64,000 bases of DNA from Galerina marginata (lineage: Eukaryota; Basidiomycota; Agaricomycetes; Agaricales; Galerinaceae): contig JAECYW010000021.1 of the NCBI GenBank assembly GCA_023014335.1, positions 558,001 through 622,000 of the forward strand. The letters run 5' to 3'. Of the stretch, positions 35,500-46,981 are shown one piece after another. The notes under the pieces are model-generated. The model searched no databases, was not told the origin of the DNA, and saw only the letters and a program-made list of their open reading frames with translations. Each line of letters begins with the position of its first letter. The stretch's first letter is position 1. Both the position numbers and the translations under genes were made by a program.

Positions 35500-37718
35500 A
35501 TGTCTTCCTTAGCTGAATACCAGGCTCAGCGAGCGTCTCTGATCGAAGATGACCGCGCGTTACGACGCGAATATCTGACCTCTAACTCGCGTTCAGAGAA
35601 AGAGATAGGGGCAGATAAGATCGTGCGCAGGATACGCGCCTTGGAAGCCGAAACGATCTGGAAAGAGGAGCACTCATCTATCCCTCATCCTTTCCCTGGA
35701 ATGGAGTTCTTGACTGGTGTGTGCTGCCTTGATTTCGAGGCTGACTGAATGACTAGATTTCTTGTGAATCATTAGGCAAGAGCATCATTGTGAAGACTCA
35801 GTTATTTGAGATTTTGAGCAAGGTATGTGGCAATGTCGTTTTTCCTGTCTGTGAGGCCTAAACCTTTCATCTAGATGCCAAAAGGCGCATTACTACATGC
35901 CCATTTGGATGCCACCGTGAATGCAGAGTTCCTACTTGAACTGGCGTTAAAGCAACCGGCGATTCATGTTCGCATTCAAAAGCCGCTGGAGGCTTCCAAT
36001 CTGGGGACCAATCTTCCAGAATTTAGAATCTTGCCTCGGGAGCAGTGCACCGACATTCCAACTCTGACGGACGCGTCTTACCCTCTGGGGTCCTGGGTTT
36101 CTCTGCAGAATGCACGTAGCTCCTTTGCACCAGACCTCGGTGGAAAAGATGGATTCGATAAGTGGGTTGTTGGATCCATGACCATCAACCCGGCAGAGGC
36201 GTACGGTACTCATAATACCATAGCAAAGGTCCGTCGTTCTCAGTCATAGTATTTTGATGGTCGTTGCAACGAAAACGCAGATTTGGAAGAAGTTCGGGAG
36301 CACGTTCATTACGTCTACGGTACGTCTCTTGTCTGCTCATTCAGTGTTCCTAGAGCTGAACAATTATAGGGTCTGATTCGAGTTGAGCCCATCTTCTCGG
36401 AATATATAAGGCAATTTTTCCGCTCCTCCATTGCTGACGGAATTTCCTATGTCGAACCAAGAATAAATTTCCTCTACAAGTAAGCTTTGCAGGGTCATAC
36501 TTCTTGCGATCAATTCAGTTACCTGGAATAGACATATGTATGGCGCTGATGGTCAAGACAACGTTCCTCACCGCGAATGGCTTGTAATGTTTGATCGAGT
36601 ATTAAATGAAGTCAAGGAAGAAATGGCACAGCAGGGCCGAGCAGGTCAATTTATTGGAGCCCGAGTTCGTTTTCTCTTTTTGATGTTTGGCGAGTGGTTA
36701 CTGAGAAGGAATTGTAGATAATCTACTCAACTATTCGATTTATAACACCGGAAGAGTTGGAATGGTACACGGAAGATTGCATAGCGCTGAAGAAGGAGTT
36801 TCCTCATCTGATTGCGGGCAAGTATCGACATTGCTACCATTGTTTTCGGGATTTTCATAAATTTTTAGGATTCGATCTGGTCGGGGACGAAAATGTTTTG
36901 AAGCCGCTGATTTACTACGCTGAGACGCTACTGCGTTTCCGCGAGCGCCAAAAGGAGGAAGGCGTCGATATACCTTTTATTTTCCACGCGGGAGAAACAC
37001 TCGGAGACGGAACTGAGGCAGATGACAACCTCTACGACGCCATTCTTCTCGGAACTAAACGTATCGGACATGGGTGCGTTGGTCCCGTTTATTAGTGTCC
37101 GGAGCACTGGGTAAGACATAAACAGATACTCCCTCATAAAGCACCCAAAGCTGGTAGAGACATGTAGGCAGAAAGGAATCGCCGTTGAAGTTTGCCCGAT
37201 TTCGTAGGTCGTCTTTTGCTCTTCTACTTCTAAATGCTCAAGATGGCTCTTTTAAGGAATGAAATATTGGTATGCCATTCATTTTCCGATCACGACCCCG
37301 TTTTAAAGAATTGTTTGTGGGCAGCGCTTAACCTCCTCGATGCCGATGCACCCATTGCCCGCTTTGCTGAACAACGGGGTGCCGGTCGCCCTCTGTTCAG
37401 ATGATCCCGCGGTATTCGGTAACATGGGCCTCACGTTCGACTACTTTCAGGTAAAAACAGTTGGGCACTACTCATGCGCTGACTGACGGGCGTCATGCAA
37501 CAGGTACTCGCGGCGAGCGAGATCACTGGATTAAGCACGCTGGGCGCCATAGCGAGAGACAGCATCAAGGTGGGTCCATATGGCTGTGTCTACGGGCGTT
37601 TAACTGAGCAGACGCGCAGTTTTCGACGCTGGATGGGGAAGAGAAGAAAATAGCGTTGGACGAGTTTGAGAGACGGTGGGCCGAGTTTCTAGACTACGTT
37701 TTAGAATACGGACAGTGA
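35500..37718 (+). CDS. Adenosine deaminase-related protein (ADGF/ADA2-like)
   Basis: The product belongs to the adenosine/AMP deaminase superfamily, ADGF branch, which converts adenosine to inosine. Metal-binding motif HAHLD is in MPKGALLHAHLDATVNAEF. Others are FIFHAGETLGDGTEADDN, with the catalytic Glu and His, KRIGHGFSLIKHP, and PVALCSDDPAVFGNMGLTFD with the SDDP zinc and catalytic Asp. N-terminal helices (SLAEYQAQRASLIEDDRALR) resemble the ADGF-specific extension. No signal peptide is visible, so unlike animal ADA2 it is probably intracellular. About ten introns. The ATG at 35500 is the first in the frame. Length is about 550 residues. Role in purine salvage is inferred. Confidence 0.9.
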
Positions 37719-37992
37719 TTGGCGGGGGGTTGTATACGCATGTTTGTAACGTTATTAGGGGGGACTGACCGCTCGTCTCATCATCTTGCACCGTCCCACC
37801 GTGGTTGTCGTTCCTTTTTATCAAGGTATGTCCAGCCAGTTATTAGTCGTCCCATCCTCCACCTCGCACTCCCCTCACATCCCTCCCTGCCATCTCCATC
37901 AGACCATCTATCATCCCCGAGTCTACCCCCCCTTGGCACCCATTGAGAAACACAAAAGCTGACAAAAAGAACCCTTGAACTGAATTACGACC

Positions 37993-39480
37993 ATGCCAGA
38001 CGCCGAATCCACCCGCAAGAGGTCGCGTTCTCCCTCAGACAGCGAGCAGCAGAAAAATCACAAGCGACCAAACACAGGCGCGACAGCCTTGGATGGCTCA
38101 TCGTCCAACAGTATGGGCCCCGTTTCCCAGCAATCTACCGCTTCTGACATCACTATGGTCGACTCTTCCACCCCCGCCAATATAGGTCATGCGAACGACA
38201 CCAACTCGTCGACGCCAAACTCCAGTCGCAACGATGTCAAGAAGGAAGACCACAAGGTCCTGCTGGGTCCCTCCGGCGACAACAGCAAGGACTCGGCAAT
38301 AACGTCCGGCGACCCATCATCCTCCAGCGCCGCGGCAACACCCTCAGCCAACATCCACATGCGCTGCCTCATCGTCACCCAAGATGCGTCCATCATTATA
38401 GGCAAAGGCGGCTCCCATGTCAACGAGATCCGCGAGAAGAGCGGCGCTCGCGTTATGGTCTCGGAGAGCATTCCCGGAAACCCAGAGCGCATCCTCAACG
38501 TCAGCGGACCGCTCGACGCAGTCTCAAAGGTTCTTTTTTCCCAGTCCCAGCCTTCTTTTTCCTATCGTGTACTCATTTCGATTTCGCACTTGTAAGGCGT
38601 TTGGTCTCATCGTGCGCAGGATCAACGATGAGCCATTTGATGTACCCTCTGTACCTGGAAGCCGTGCTGTGACCATCAAATTCATGATCCCCAACTCACG
38701 CATGGGTTCCGTGATCGGAAAGCAAGGCTCCAAGATCAAGGAAATACAAGACGCGAGCGGCGCCAGACTAAACGCCAGCGAAGGCATGCTGCCTGGATCA
38801 ACCGAGGTTTGTGCCATGTTATTTATACCTTCATCTTTTGTTGATGCTGATCTGATATGCAGCGAGTGCTCAGTGTCGCAGGTGTCGCGGATGCCATTCA
38901 TATTGCGACATACTATATCGGGAATATCCTGATTGAGGCTCAAGAAAAAATGCCCTCATATGCTAATTCGAATTCCAGCTACCGCCCTGGTAACACCAAT
39001 ACCTCCCGTAGCACTGGTGGGCGGTCCGTTGGAGGAGGAGCAGGAGGAACAGGATCATCGTATGTCCCTGCTGGAGGCTACAACCCCGGCTCGAGCTACA
39101 CACCCCATAACCCTCCGCAACAGCTGCAGACGCAGCAGATATATATTCCAAATGATCTTGTGGGCTGCATCATTGGCAAAGGAGGCAGCAAGATCAACGA
39201 AATCCGACACATGAGTGCCAGTCAGATTAAAATCATGGAGCCCGGTGCGGTGGGAGTAGGCATGAACGGCGCGCCTGCGCCTGCTGGTCAAGAGGGCGAG
39301 AGGTTGGTCGTCATTACCGGTCAGCCTGCCAACATCCAGATGGCTATTCAGCTTCTCTACCACGTGCGTTCGTTCGGTCAAGTCACAACATTTCTCATCT
39401 GATCTCTTTATTTGCTTTGTGTACAGCGATTGGAACAGGAGAAGCAAAAACAGCTTCGCGCGACAACAGGCCAGAGTTAA
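37993..39480 (+). CDS. Triple KH-domain RNA-binding protein (PCBP/hnRNP K-like)
   Basis: Three KH domains are seen. Their GxxG loops are IIGKGGSHVNEIREKSGARV, VIGKQGSKIKEIQDASGARL and IIGKGGSKINEIRHMSASQI. The order and spacing match the poly(C)-binding/hnRNP K class, including yeast Pbp2/Hek2 and fission-yeast Rnc1. Such proteins bind C-rich single-stranded RNA and control mRNA stability or localisation. The first 110 residues are Ser/Thr/Asp-rich with a basic patch, TRKRSRSPSD. A Gly/Ser/Tyr-rich linker lies between KH2 and KH3. Introns are near 38530-38590, 38808-38862 and 39364-39426. The last exon ends LEQEKQKQLRATTGQS. The exact orthologue is not decided. Confidence 0.92.
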
Positions 39481-40127
39481 TGGTTGATATTGGTCATGGC
39501 GCCTTTTGCTCCCTCCCCCCCCCTACATGAACGCTTTACGGTCCTGGCTGTATCATAATCTCCCATAAATCGTTGTTGTCTTTGTTCTATCTTGTTGTCC
39601 CAAGCAATTCCCCATTCCTGAACCCACCAAAGTGCCCTCTGTCTTGTTCTCTCTCTGTCTCTTGTCCATTCCACATGCCAGCCCTCCTTCCAATTCGTTC
39701 ATCTCTAGCCGACGTAAACTTTCCCCCTTTTCCGTCCTGAAATTTGTCCGTTTTCTTTCTTCGTTCTTTTTGTTCCACGTTTCTCAAACCATTGCATACT
39801 CTGGGTGTGTGTAGCTTATTTCCTCCGACCTCTCTTTTCTCTTCTTTTCGTCTTCGGGTTTCGTAGTGAGGTTGTTGGAACCTTTTTTTTTGGTCATTTT
39901 ATACCTACCTTGGGCCCCTTATCGTTGTTGTCGATACAATCTCGAATCCGTCTACTTGCTATATTATTATGTGGGTGATTTAGCTCCCCGCATTTCGCCA
40001 ACATACCTCCGGATGCACGGTCCGCTGACTGTGCCAGATTAGGAAGTCGTTTACGTAAGCTCAAATTTTGGGGGAAGTTCTTGAACCTCATCAACATCCA
40101 GGACGTTACTCCTCACTAGGCCTCACT
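39481..40127. promoter_or_regulatory. Pyrimidine-rich intergenic region
   Basis: About 650 bases between the KH gene and BRX1. The plus strand is strongly T/C-rich (39500-39900), as is common in 3' flanks and promoters of basidiomycete genes. No other feature is seen. Confidence 0.5.
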
Positions 40128-41299
40128 ATGGCGTCTATTCTGAAAGCCCAAAAGGCCAACGCGTCAAAATCCGACATAAAAGGCAAGGGAAAGAGAAAGG
40201 TGGACGAGATGGACGTGGATGTGGAGGTCACGGAGAAGGCTGCGAAGAAAAAGAAGAATAAGCAAAGGGTTCTGTTGCTTTCTTCGAGAGGAATTACGCA
40301 TAGGATGAGACATCTTATGAACGACTTGGAGGCGCTCTTGCCTCATGTTAAAAAAGGTGTGTCTTGTCTTTCTTTTTGCCCAAGGATCCAACTAACACAT
40401 TTACTCAGACTCGAAGCTCGATTCAAAGTCGCAACTCAACCTACTTCCTGAGCTTGCAGATCTCAATAACTGCAATAACACACTGTACTTCGAAGCACGG
40501 CGGCATGAGGATCTGTACCTATGGGCTGCGAAGACACCGAATGGGCCAAGCATCAAAATGCATGTACAGAACGTGCACACGATGGACGAGCTGAAAATGA
40601 CGGGGAACTGTCTGAAAGGCAGCCGGGGGCTTGTGAGCTTTGATAAAGCGTTTGAGGATACGGAGTGGGGCAAATTGACGAAGGAGGTGTTTACTCAGGT
40701 GTGTGGGCTGTCAAATGGTACACGATGTTTTGTATCACTGACTCTTTATTTTGTTTTTGTTGCAATCAGATTTTTGGCGTACCTTCGACATCGAGGCGTG
40801 CTAAACCGTTCATTGATCATATTTTGACGTTCTCCATTGTGGATTCGAAGATCTGGTTTCGTAATTTCCAGGTGCGTGTAGACTATGGGCAGACGTCGTG
40901 AATTGTGCGCTGACGTCCTCGTGTCCTTGGACAATGGACAATGGGCAGATTGTTGAAAAAGATCCTCTGCAGCCGAGCGGACCCCCACAGACAACACTGG
41001 TGGAAATCGGACCGCGGTTCGTGCTTACCCCCATACGCATCTTCGAGGGTGCCTTTGGCGGTGCGACGGTGTTCTCGAACCCTGGTGCGTGTACTCCCTT
41101 CTTCCGATCTCATTGTCCTGTTGACAATCATATTTTTATTATAGAATTTGTCTCGCCAGCTGCTGCACGCATGGCTTTGAAGAGAGAGAAGGGCGGAAAG
41201 TACAATACTCGAAAGGATGCAGAAGAGGACACGCGCAGGAGGAAAGAGATGCGGAAACGGGAGGAAGACGAGCTGGCTGTTTCCAAGGTGTTCGCGTAA
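40128..41299 (+). CDS. BRX1: Ribosome biogenesis protein BRX1 (Brix domain)
   Basis: This nucleolar factor is needed for 60S subunit assembly. The N-terminus is Lys-rich (AAKKKKNKQRVLLLSSRGIT). The Brix domain shows RMRHLMNDLEALLPHVKK, LYFEARRHEDLYLWAAKTP, then KMHVQNVHTMDELKMTGNCL, KGSRGLVSFDKAF and RAKPFIDHILTFSIVDSKIW. The end contains GPRFVLTPIRIFEGAFGGAT and a basic tail, RRRKEMRKREEDELAVSKVF. These match BRX1 closely. Introns fall near 40355-40410, 40698-40770, 40871-40950 and 41084-41144. Length is about 310 residues, as in yeast Brx1. Confidence 0.95.
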
Positions 41300-42106
41300 G
41301 TATGTTTGTTGTGTTTCTGGATGTCCCTGGGAGGGTTGGAGGAGAACAATCACAGCTGGGCTGGAACTATTTTGATGGGGGATCAAAATGTTGGATAGGT
41401 TGTTAGAATTTTGGTTTGTGAGATAAACATGGTCAAAATTTTTCCTTGTGCCTCAAACAAAATCAGGGGAAAAAATTAGATTGTACCAAGATTTAGCCCA
41501 TATCTAGATTGAATATTTTACCTACTGGCTAAAGATGGACAAAAGAGCAGCATTTGTTGCTCATTTAAACTCACTGAAAATATCATTGTTTGCAGAGGTC
41601 AGAAGTCCAGTCAAAATACAATATCCTGCTTAAATTTTCAGCCCAGCAAAATCCCTGCTTTAGTTAAGAAGTAAAATAACAAATTTATCTAAAATATTGC
41701 ATAGGTCAAAATATGTCATTTTGTATTTAATATCAAAGGGCAAGTTGTTAACATTTTGACCTGTAGTCAGAATACTATCATTAATGCTTTGCAAAATTAT
41801 GGCAGGAGTTCAGATTTTGATAAAATTTGACTCATGTCTGATTTCATTGTTTTGCTTACCTACCAAAAAATGACAAAACAGGCTCTTTGGCCATTATTTT
41901 GTGCATGACAAAATCCCTTTTTGGGCAAGTCAGAAGGCACGCGGAATAGTTGGCATTTTGCTTAGTTTTCGGTGTAGACAATATTCTTACTTAAGCCAAC
42001 AACTAAATAAAGTATATTACCTGAAATTTTGTCTAGGTTAAAATATGATGTTTTGCTCAATATTTTGCTTCTAACCAGATGTCAAGTCAAATATATCGCA
42101 CGCTGG
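41300..42106. other. AT-rich degenerate sequence with recurrent CAAAAT/ATTTTG words
   Basis: The bases after BRX1 are AT-rich and full of words such as TCAAAAT, CAAAATC and ATTTTGC at irregular spacing, with no reading frame longer than a few dozen codons. This looks like an old, decayed repeat, possibly shaped by point mutation. No coding or RNA feature is seen. Confidence 0.55.
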
Positions 42107-42195
42107 GCGTGTCGCTAAGCGTGTCGCAATCGTGCACTCAGCGTGTCACAATCGTGCACTCAGCGTGTCGCAATCTGCGCTGAGCGTGTCACTAG
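42107..42195 (+). repeat. Tandem repeat, 22-base unit
   Basis: Two full units, at 42119-42140 and 42141-42162, read GCGTGTCGCAATCGTGCACT plus CA, the second with one A for G. A shorter divergent unit follows at 42163-42183, and partial units flank the array on both sides (42107-42118 and 42184-42195). Confidence 0.9.
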
Positions 42196-43034
42196 ACTGA
42201 CCTCCGAGTTACTAGCGAGCAGATGCAAGGACGCGGTTGTGAACGGGTGCGGCAGATTCTATGACAGCTTCACAACAGTCTAATGATTCAACTAGAAGAG
42301 ATCAGTCTCGAACCTGAGAGTCAGCGAAGCAGACGAGGTAACTTACGTCTTGGCCAGGGAACCCCAATCCGGCCAAAGGGGAGTTCTTTGTAACCAGGAA
42401 GGTGAAGTTCGACTTCGTCCGCTAAGGATTTATGGAAAGGGAAAGGAGAAGACAGTGATGTAAAGCTACCTGACGGTTGCAAGCTCTGGAAGTGTGCATG
42501 AGGGTGAGGAAGAGGGGAAGAGGACCGCAACGTACGAGGCGCTGCCGCCCCGTGGCGCTGTGGCACACGGAACTGCTTCGGGGTAAAGCCCCTAGTTGGC
42601 ATGGTCTTTGAGGACAACAACCATGCGTTCCCGGGGGCTGCTGACATGAGGGAGCCCGTGAGCCTGGTATGTCAACGAGGATCAGCACTTTGGACGGACA
42701 GCAGGGATCTTGAGTGCCTCTGATTGGACCCATGCGAATAGGGTGAAAGAGGAGATGGGGTCGAGATCTATGGAGAGTGACTAGTGACAGGAGAGAGGTA
42801 AGCTTTGAGTGGGTAATATAAAAATTTAACAATGTACCAGTTAGCCACTGCTGTCGCCGCTAATCTTCAGGTAGAGAGTAGTCACACTGATCACAGATCA
42901 TGGCAAGCCTGGAAATTGAGCCGGATTGTTCTTGGTTTTGAGACCGAAGTCCAAGTGGGTACCTTTAGTGATCAAGCTTCAAGTAGAATTGTTGCAGCAG
43001 TATGGTGGAGTTGGTAACGGGACACAAGGGAAAC

Positions 43035-43145
43035 GTACCTCCACAAAAGCACCAACTCACAATCCTGATAGGCGATCCCTCCACAATGTGGACATTAAAT
43101 GGAACAAGACCAGCAACACGTGTACCTGCACAAAAGCACCAACTC
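43035..43145 (+). repeat. Direct repeat pair, 24 bases, 87-base period
   Basis: GTACCTCCACAAAAGCACCA followed by ACTC occurs at 43035-43058. It recurs at 43122-43145 with one change (G for C at the seventh base). The 63 bases between are not obviously repeated. Confidence 0.85.
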
Positions 43146-43208
43146 GATGTGTGCAATAAGCGTGTTGCGGAATAATAGATTGACGCTGAGCGGTGCGAGC
43201 TGCTATGA
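43146..43208 (+). repeat. Dispersed repeat, copy 1
   Basis: The 60 bases at 43149-43208, including AAGCGTGTTGCGGAATAATA and TTGACGCTGAGCGGTGCGAG, match the reverse complement of 58800-58859 with four mismatches. The match extends up to three bases on the left. Flanks beyond do not match. Confidence 0.9.
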
Positions 43209-43917
43209 CTCCAAGGGCGAGCGACCAAGCATCCGTTGAATTCAACCCATCCCATACGGTCGTGAGAAATACCACGTGAATTCCGCAAAAGGCTGTCACG
43301 GGCTCACGGCTGGACTAGAGGCCAATGTAAATGCGAGTCGCGTTCTGTCGCGTTCTACACACGACTTGTGCTGCACTGTCTGCTGCAAGTACTTACTACA
43401 TAATTATCAGATGGTGTTTGACGGAGGAGTGGAAGTGATTCGTGTTGATTGTTTGGCCACGAGGATGGCGCCAAACAAAAAGACCTGAACACATTTCTAA
43501 GTCCTTTCCCTTCCTACAAGCCACGTTCGAATTCATTTGGATCGCTCTGATGAACTGGTTCAACTGGCCCCGTCTTTGGCCGAAACCACCAAGCGCCCTT
43601 CATCTGGACAGGTCTGATGAACGGATTTCCCTCCTCCAGACCAATAATCCGTTCTGGACCGCTCCGATGAACTGGCTCTTGGCCAATGTTTCCCGTCGTC
43701 TGCTGACTTCTTCCTCCTCTCTTAGGCTCTCTGTCTCGGGTTTTACGTTGATAAATATCACTTGGACAGCTCTGGTGATACTTATTCCGTACCACTGGTG
43801 CCATCGACAACGGTGATCACTCCGGTGATGATTCGGACTCTAAATTCATTCCATGGTCAAGCTTTACAGCAGGTATGTTTAATCTCTTCACTGTATATCG
43901 CCCAAATACCGATTATT

Positions 43918-46900
43918 CTACCACATCCTTCCTAAAAGCTGCTCCGCCTCTGCGTCGGAGTTTCCTGACGTGGAACTCATCCTTTCGGATCTGAAGTTGG
44001 GCCTTTCGTTTATTCGACAGAGCAGCGAGCCAGGTTTTCTCGTAAAGGGACTTAGGGAGCTCTGGAGCCGGTCCCCTTCCAGAATTCTTCCTTCCGTCCC
44101 GTATCCTCCTCCCTGGCTTTGCTCCCTTGTTGGAGAACAGCTCCTTGTCCTTGCGCCGCTATCGGTCGACGATCTACAGTTCCGCCTCAATGTTGCGCCG
44201 CACGGCATTGCCATGACGTAGCAAACTTCGTTTCCGGCCTCATCCACGTCACTCTCGTTCGAGCTCATACCCTCATCTCCAAGCCGCTCGCAATATTTCT
44301 CCATATAGTCCCAGAGTTCGATATCTGGGTCACCTCGCTCTTTTTTTCTCGCAAGGGTCTTCCCAATAATTTTGATGCGACGTGCGTATCTCTGAAAAAA
44401 TGCGTCAGCTTCGCCGAAGAAGAGGCCGAAGCATTCCCACTTCCTCGCAGCCATCCTCTGTTCGACCTCGTTCACGGTTTCGATCTGTTCATCCTCTTTG
44501 ACTTTTGGTTGGGCGTCCTTTCAAACTGTCCTTGCACGTTGCCTTGGTCGTAGATAAGGTCGCGAAGATAGGCCTCTGAACGTCGGGGAAGTGATTCCCA
44601 AGCCTCAGTCGGCAACTTGGTACGCATGAGGTCAACCATGAGGTCGAGCACTTGGACATTTCATTTAAACGAAATCTTTGCTTTCATGTCGATGCGAAGA
44701 TCTGTTGCGTCTGGCCCTGGGTCTCTCCGTCGTTGTAGAGACACACAGCATCTTTCTCGGGTGGGTCGTGCAGAGCAAAGTCTTCGAATGCGTTGACGCT
44801 GAAGCAGTCATCCCTGACTTGTCGGGCGAGATTCTATATTCGTTGTAAGTAATTCGCTGACTAGATAAATCGAGAAATTACTGACAAGATAATTTTTCCT
44901 TTCAGAGGCTCATCGTTATCCTTCTCCTCTTCCATTCGTTATTTCGCAGACTTTTTGCGAGAGGCGCTGGTGGGCTTTTTAGAGTTCTGGGGACCTTTGG
45001 TGAATTTGGCCTTCCGGATCGATTTCCCGGTCAACCTTTTTGCGAGGTCGTTCATAACGTCGCCAATCATTGCCTGGAATTCTTCCTTTGTCCTGCGTGA
45101 CGATTGTTTGTTGCTATCGTCATCGTCGTCGCCATTATCTTCCTCATCTCCTTCTCCACCGTCGTTTCTGCCCGTCTGCTTGCGTTTGCCGTGCCATTTG
45201 CGGCGTCTCTCATCAACGTTGTCATTATCTTCGTCCTGTTTTCTGTCAACAACACAGGATAAGACGATAGAATGATGACGCCCACAGAGACTTCAACCAA
45301 CACAGTCGATGTTTTGGCCCCCTCCTTTTAATTTCCTTCCAGCTTGCTCCAGTCGATTTATGGGCCGATTTGGATGGATTCTGTGCCCTGGATGATGTGG
45401 CCGAAGATTGTCTTCGTCCTGCACCCGCTTCAACGATTTCGTCTCCCATATGCGTAGCACTTGCCATTTCCTGATCGGTATGGACTGCAGGTTCCCTGCC
45501 AGGATTTGCATCGGTCGGTTTCTGGCCTTCGGGACGTGCGTTCTGCGCAGATTGACCTGTTTGAGTTGTAATCCCGGGCCCCTTCTGAGAATTTTCATTC
45601 AAGTCAAAGGAAAGGCTCGAGTCACCCACTCGTTGCCCATGGAGTCGCTCTACTTTTTGTACCTTTGAATCAATGCCGCCATTTGGAGCTCGCTATCTGC
45701 CTGCATCAAGCATCAGCTATCATGTTCAAGATCGGTTCAAGCCGGAATAGTCACCCGAAGACGCTCAAATCCGTCTGTCCACTCTTTCTTCAGCTTCTTA
45801 GCCTCCACTCTCCGTTCCTCCTAACCAGGTTGTCACTCTCCATCCGAGTACGGAACTATGATTAAAATCACCTCCATGCGTACGATTGCTGCTTTTGCGG
45901 CCTGTTCATGTCGTTCAGCGATGGCGACCATATCCACAACCTGATCCTTCCCTCGCTATGAAGGCGTTAGTAAAGGCTGAGCAAATAACTTTAATTTGAC
46001 TCACTTCAATTTGCTGGATTCTCGCCTCTGCTTCCGCCTCCCTTTTCTGGGCAAGCACCGCCTGTCCTCCCTTTTCCTTAGCTAGCTTGGTTGCTTCAAG
46101 AGCCTCAGCCTCGCTTTTCCGAGCAAGGGCCGCCCCTCATTCCTTTTCCTTCCAGGCCAGGTCAGCGGCCTCAAACGCTCGTTGTTTATCATACAGGCTG
46201 GAGATAAATTGACATTGTCTGATCAAACCCGACGAAACGCACCTTTATCTGGTCTAATTTTAACTGAAAGTCCTTTTCCCTCTCACTACTCTCCATCAAG
46301 CTTGCGGATCGCGCCTCCCACTTCTTCAGCACTCCTCGATACTTCTTGAGCATTGTTTGTCATCTCGTCAAGCGCTGCTTTCTTAGCGTCCAATTCTTGT
46401 GTCCTCGCGTCTTCCCATTGACGCGCTCGCGTTTCTAGCACTTCCTGGAATTGTTCGATCTTCTTCGTCTGCTCCCTTTGGAGGTCTTCTTGGAATACCC
46501 GCATCCGCATCTCCTGTTGGAGGAGTTGCTCCTTTGAGTCACCGTCATGCAATTTGTTGTTTGGTGGCCCATCCCTTCTTACGCGCATTTTTTTAATTCT
46601 TGGATGATGGGTCAGATTTGAAGGTCCAGTGGAAGCCTCTCCACCGGCTTGCCTCGTCATTGGAGCTGCTGCCCCGCCTTTGAACCAATGGGCCAGGGTC
46701 TGGAATAGTGTCGTGATCAAGTCGGAATTTAAAAACAGTCCTACTGGGTACGGTATTGGCGGCGTGTCGCTCGTCGTATCTAGCCGTCCTGGTGCTCCAG
46801 AAGACGAAGGTTCCACGCCAGATTGCTGCGACGAAGCAGCAGGATCAGGAAATTGTGCAAAGTTTGGACGAGGGGTAGTGACATCCATGTCTTTGTCGCT

Positions 46901-46981
46901 GTCGCTGTCGCCGTCGCACTCCAGACGTTGTGTTTCGGCACTAGAGGAATCACCGGAGTCGACTTTATCGGTGGGCGTCAT
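43918..46981 (-). pseudogene. Degraded gene of an orphan coiled-coil/acidic family (GMSS(N/D)E motif)
   Basis: Several minus-strand exon-like blocks follow one another. The N-terminal block starts MTPTDKVDSGDSSSAETQ, passes an acidic SDSDKDMD patch, and becomes a long coiled coil (EMRMRVFQEDLQREQTKKIE). The next reads LMESSEREKDFQLKLDQIK, then FEAADLAWKEKE followed by an in-frame TGA, then GAALARKSEAEALEATKLAK in the same frame. Further blocks include RRRKWHGKRKQTGRNDGGEG with a Lys/Asp-rich run, FQAMIGDVMNDLAKRLTGKS and FFGEADAFFQRYARRIKIIG. The last has DIELWDYMEKYCERLGDEGM followed by SSNESDVDE. The internal TGA near 46139 and other frame breaks suggest a pseudogene. From memory, related long proteins recur in agaricomycete genomes, often beside transposons. 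Function unknown. A second copy is at 51384-51918. Confidence 0.5.

Larger units (their letters stand above)
42196..43917. other. Accessory intergenic region with small repeats
   Basis: No gene could be supported. A minus-strand open frame near 42321-42647 (MPTRGFTPKQFRVPQRHGAA) has no recognised motif. Two direct repeats and a dispersed repeat inside this stretch are listed separately. Confidence 0.5.

Noticed and set aside
38187..38498. Minus-strand open frame under the KH gene
   Set aside because: Shadow of a conserved coding exon.
45067..45270. Plus-strand frame in the orphan pseudogene
   Set aside because: Antisense of an Asp/Lys-rich repeat; the minus-strand reading fits neighbouring blocks.
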